NCBI GenBank assembly: GCA_034696485.1
Contig: JAQIWT010001395.1
Location: 1-10,962 of the forward strand
Length of the DNA stretch: 10,962 bases
Reading direction: 5' to 3'
From: Isohypsibius dastychi
Lineage: Eukaryota; Tardigrada; Eutardigrada; Parachela; Isohypsibiidae
Within the stretch, counting starts at the first letter, position 1. Each line of letters begins with the position of its first letter. The notes under the pieces are model-generated. The model saw only the letters and a program-made list of their open reading frames with translations. It made no database searches and had not been told where the DNA came from. The translations under genes and the position numbers were made by a program. Of the stretch, positions 8,498 to 10,962 are shown piece by piece.

Positions 8498-8806
8498 ATG
8501 CGAAAATCGGAAGTGTCGACAAGAGTTGAACACGTTGATGCATTTTGTTATCGACGAACAAGCACAACTCTGACTCCTCTTAATGAGGATGAGAACGCAT
8601 GCACAGACCTTTATACCCAGATTTTAAAACTGCCACCGTGTTCAGATTCTTATGTGCAAGAATCTTGTCCTGCTGGCACTGTGCCCTGGAACAGGCAAAT
8701 AACTGGCGCCGATTCTATACAACTTCAAAAAATGATCCGAATCGGCATCAAGCACAACCGTGCGAATTTCTGCCGCATTGAAGAACCAGTTATTCTGGAT
8801 GAGTAA
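8498..8806 (+). CDS. Unassigned 102-codon ORF, hypothetical
   Basis: Open from ATG 8498 to TAA 8804-8806. The product is hydrophilic, with five or six Cys and no signal peptide, membrane segment or repeat. It includes QILKLPPCSDSYVQESCPAG, TVPWNRQITGADSIQLQKM and NRANFCRIEEPVILDE. LPPC...C...PW could echo the segment after a Tudor core (LP.Q...C.L...P), but this is weak. It is in a different frame from the ORF just upstream, and its codon use does not clearly separate it from noise. It may be an exon of a decayed gene or chance. Confidence 0.2.
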   Translation: MRKSEVSTRVEHVDAFCYRRTSTTLTPLNEDENACTDLYTQILKLPPCSDSYVQESCPAGTVPWNRQITGADSIQLQKMIRIGIKHNRANFCRIEEPVILDE

Positions 8807-9184
8807 AACTTTGGCCGAAAGCCGTTGATTTTAGGTGAACAGCTGCTAGCCTGATTTACGGATGTTTTAGATGTGGTTCGCACAAACGGTGTTGTGAGGT
8901 GACGGATGATTGTCAACACCTTGGTCAGCACGCAAATAACCATATGTCAACTGGCTTTGTTCTCTTGCTGACATAGGAGACGCATTTGAACGAATGGAGT
9001 TCGTACCCTTAGTCTGTCTGCTCGGATTTTGCTAAAGAAACGATTTTACATTAGTGTTATCAGGTTTACGAAATAACTTACAGAACATCATGGTTTGTCA
9101 TAAAACTTGAAGCTTGTGCAAGAGAGAGCTCACATGGAATGGGCGCGAGCTCGAAATTTTCGCGGCACTTTCTTTGATGGGTCA
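8807..9184. other. Intergenic; 3' flank of the ATPase gene
   Basis: No supported gene. On the - strand this is the sequence following the ATPase stop codon, and presumably part of its 3' UTR. I saw no AATAAA in the first 150 bp. The ORFs on both strands are short and unrecognised. Confidence 0.4.
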
Positions 9185-9302
9185 CTAATACGTTTCACGA
9201 AAGAAAAAACCTGTCTTGTATCTTCTGATGAACCATCTGCGAAGTTCATCATAAACAAATATGAGACAGCTGAATATGATCCCGACAAGCCACCACGAGT
9301 CC
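9185..9302 (-). other. Last ATPase exon: M10 and C-terminus RETY
   Basis: This exon is recovered only by splicing. Donor aa|gtatgt at 9370 and acceptor ttccag ending at 9303 give a 68-bp intron. The join reads FKLRRPK-DSWW, followed by M10 (GIIFSCLIFVYDELRR), WFIRRYKTG and FFFRETY-stop. It aligns with the PLKPTWW...LIFVYDE.RK...RR..GG...ETYY end of mammalian alpha subunits. The unspliced frame (9130-9435) and the + strand ORF at 9107-9325 are shadows. Confidence 0.92.
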
Positions 9303-10962
9303 CTGGAACAAGAATTTTCTTCTGAATGATATTATGGAAAGCAGATTGTGCAGCAGGCCCATTGACATACTTTGGACGTCGAAGTTTGAAGGTTTGGTTC
9401 ACTACGGGTGTATACAGCAGAAACACCAGCAGCACCCACTCCAGAAGTAAAGTCAGATATACGACAAAGTTCCTGGGATATGTAGTGTTGAGGGCAACGG
9501 TATAACAAAAATGCTAGCTGAACTTGTGTACCAGTTTCGTTTTGTGAACACTGATACACTGCGTTTTCTGGTGCAGATCAGATTCATCCACTGCGTGATG
9601 ACAATGGTCATAAAGAAGGCTCCCTCTATTGTTAACACAAGTTCACCCCGTTGATAGAAAGTCTAGAATTTGACAGTATAGTCAAGGTTTACCACACACA
9701 GTCAAGAGAAGAGTCTTACCCATTCTTGACCATACGAATCCACTGAAATTGATCCGGGAGCAAACCATGACCCTTTAGGAATATCCCATATCTTAAACCC
9801 GCACTCGGCCAGTACCACAAAGTACATCAGGAATGCAGCAAGTGTTTGCACGATGCCCGTCTGAAGGTATGGCTGCTGTAGCATATGTAGACTGAAAAGG
9901 CGATCGACATGTGGATTTCTTGGGTTTCGTTTCATGATGTCAGTTTCTGGTGGTTCAAACACCATGGCTATAGCTGGAATCTCAAACGAAACCGATGTCA
10001 ACCAAAAGCATCCGAATTATAAAATGCACAATTACAATATCGGTTCCCAGGTCGATATAAAGAATGGTGGCAATTGACAGCGCTTGTGGTAAACCAGCTA
10101 GGAAGGTAACCAAAAATGGTATAATTTCGGGAATGTTCGAAGCAAGCATATATGTCAACGTCATCCGGATGTTATCTGATATAAGTCGGCCTTCCTCGAT
10201 TCCAGCCACAACAGAAGCAAAATTGTCATCCAGGAGAATCATCTTCGCGGCATCTCTGCTGACATCGCTCCCTGTTAATCCCATTGCTATACCCATGTCA
10301 GCCTTTTTGAGCGTGGGTGCGTCATTAACTCCATCACCAATGACTGCAACAATGCACCCTTGTTTCTGCAGCGCCTCGACAACTACGAGTTTTTGTTGTG
10401 GAGAAGTTCTGGCGAAGATTATATCATGCCTGGCGGTCAAAAGTCGGGATAATTCGATAGCATTCATGACGAGCAGATCGGCTCCTGTCACAACTTGTGC
10501 TGTTACGTCCAAAGGATCAACAGCAGCAGCAGGACATTTCAGTCTTCTCGCGATATCATCCACTGTTTCGCAATCTTCCCCGAATATTCCAACTAGATGG
10601 GCAACCGCTTTGGCGGTGACAGGATGATCCCCGGTAATCATAATGATACGGATGCCTGTAAACTTCCCATACAGTAGCGATTCAGTTTTTAATGAGCTCA
10701 AACTAAAACGTGGCCGTTTACCAGCTTCTTGGCAAGTTCGCACAGCAGCTGGAACTGCTGATCTTGGAGGGTCCACTAGTGATATAAGACCAAGAAAACT
10801 GAAACCATTGAGCGGGAAGTTCTTTTTTTCTGCGTCAAACTGGTAATCACGTGCGTATTTCTTTGTAGAAAGCTTGAGCTCAGCAAAACCTTCAAAGAAA
10901 TCATGAATGTTCTGCAAATGCGAAAATGATTCATTCGAGCAGTACCTAGTACCCGTTCACCC
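9185..10962 (-). CDS. Na+/K+-ATPase alpha-like P-type IIC ATPase (5'-partial)
   Basis: Catalytic subunit of a cation pump of the Na+/K+-ATPase group, acting at the plasma membrane through an aspartyl-phosphate cycle. Seven exons on the - strand (transcript order): 10962-10946, 10889-10722, 10655-10036, 9980-9720, 9662-9532, 9472-9371 and 9302-9185. Joined they give 471 residues ending at TAG 9187-9185. The family's ~545 N-terminal residues, including the DKTG phosphorylation site, lie beyond the window. The order of parts is: GERVLGF, VDPPRSAVP, MITGDHP, FARTSPQQK, hinge GDGVNDAPTLKKAD, M5 YMLASNIPEI, M6 YIDLGTD then IPAIAM, PETDIMKRNPRNP, M7, M8 ITQWMNLICT, M9 LEWVLLVFLLYTP, and M10 CLIFVYDELRRW. 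All six introns are 55-68 bp. Cation residues Y771, S775, E779, D804 and D808 (mammalian numbering) are kept. D926 is Asn, and the C-terminus is RETY instead of KETYY. This suggests a divergent paralogue. Confidence 0.93.
10315..10338 (-). other. P-domain hinge motif GDGVNDAP
   Basis: Eight codons encode GDGVNDAP, the signature of P-type ATPases whose two Asp residues coordinate Mg2+ and shape the phosphorylation site. Na+/K+-ATPases usually have TGDGVNDSP; here Ile precedes and Ala replaces Ser, as in other P2-type pumps. The motif shows that the catalytic machinery of this part is intact. Confidence 0.95.
10656..10721 (-). other. 66-bp stop-free intron in ATPase
   Basis: Donor GCTG|gtaaac and acceptor tttacag|GC. 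Removal gives CQEAGIRIIMITGDHP, matching the family (C.SAGIKVIMVTGDHP). The 66 bases are a multiple of three without a stop, so the unspliced frame stays open and would insert 22 residues before the TGD motif. Confidence 0.88.

Noticed and set aside
9107-9325. 72-codon + strand ORF ending ...PGTRIFF
   Set aside because: It overlaps the last ATPase exon and intron on the opposite strand; the spliced - strand product (M10 and RETY) is clearly the real one.
9130-9435. Unspliced - strand ORF continuing after YTPVVNQTFKLRRPK
   Set aside because: Its first part is the true M9 exon, but beyond 9371 it reads through an intron and then through the M10 exon in the wrong frame.
10064-10627. 187-codon + strand ORF
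   Set aside because: It is antisense to the P-domain/M5 exon of the ATPase, whose - strand translation matches the family throughout; the + product has no homology.
1-10962. Bacterial-type operon, CRISPR array or prophage
   Set aside because: The genes are spliced animal genes on both strands; no direct-repeat array or phage gene is present.

Overview
The window is nuclear DNA from an invertebrate animal with a compact genome. The coding regions are broken into many exons by GT-AG introns, and one intron is GC-AG. The introns of the right-hand gene are uniformly tiny (55-68 bp); those of the left-hand gene fall into a short class (59-63 bp) and a longer class (117-240 bp). Base composition looks balanced to slightly AT-rich. 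This would suit a nematode (for example a whipworm-like enoplean) or another small-genome invertebrate. The lineage is inferred from gene style only and is not proven.

Layout. (1) 1-5687, + strand: the 3' two thirds of a conventional non-muscle/smooth-type myosin II heavy chain. It runs from the SH2/SH1 region of the motor through two IQ motifs and the whole coiled-coil rod to a Ser/Gly/Asn-rich non-helical tailpiece. Thirteen exons join in one frame to 1,314 residues; the N-terminal ~650 residues lie upstream of the window. (2) 5688-7285: no intact gene. It holds a broken Tudor-like segment (about 6539-6805), a striking 38-bp-arm inverted repeat (6748-6844) lying partly on that segment, an 11-G run, and a 13-codon upstream ORF whose stop overlaps the next gene's ATG. 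(3) 7286-7762, + strand: an intact, intronless V-ATPase proteolipid (V0 subunit c, 158 aa). (4) 7763-9184: about 1.4 kb with no recognised gene. It contains a 12-C run, two unassigned + strand ORFs (one with faint Tudor-like character) and the convergent 3' flanks of the neighbours. (5) 9185-10962, - strand: the C-terminal 471 residues of a divergent Na+/K+-ATPase (P-type IIC) alpha subunit in seven exons. They cover the end of the N domain, the P-domain hinge and M5-M10, and finish in ...RETY.

The genes are not an operon and share no single pathway. The myosin drives cytoskeletal contraction. The V-ATPase ring and the Na+/K+-ATPase-like pump are both cation-transport machines, but they are unrelated and convergently oriented. 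The points most worth attention are the Tudor-like relic with its inverted repeat, the intronless V-ATPase gene between intron-dense neighbours, the GC-AG intron, and changes in the pump at positions that bind Na+ site III and cardiotonic steroids in mammals. I found no clear evidence of a wholly new biological system.
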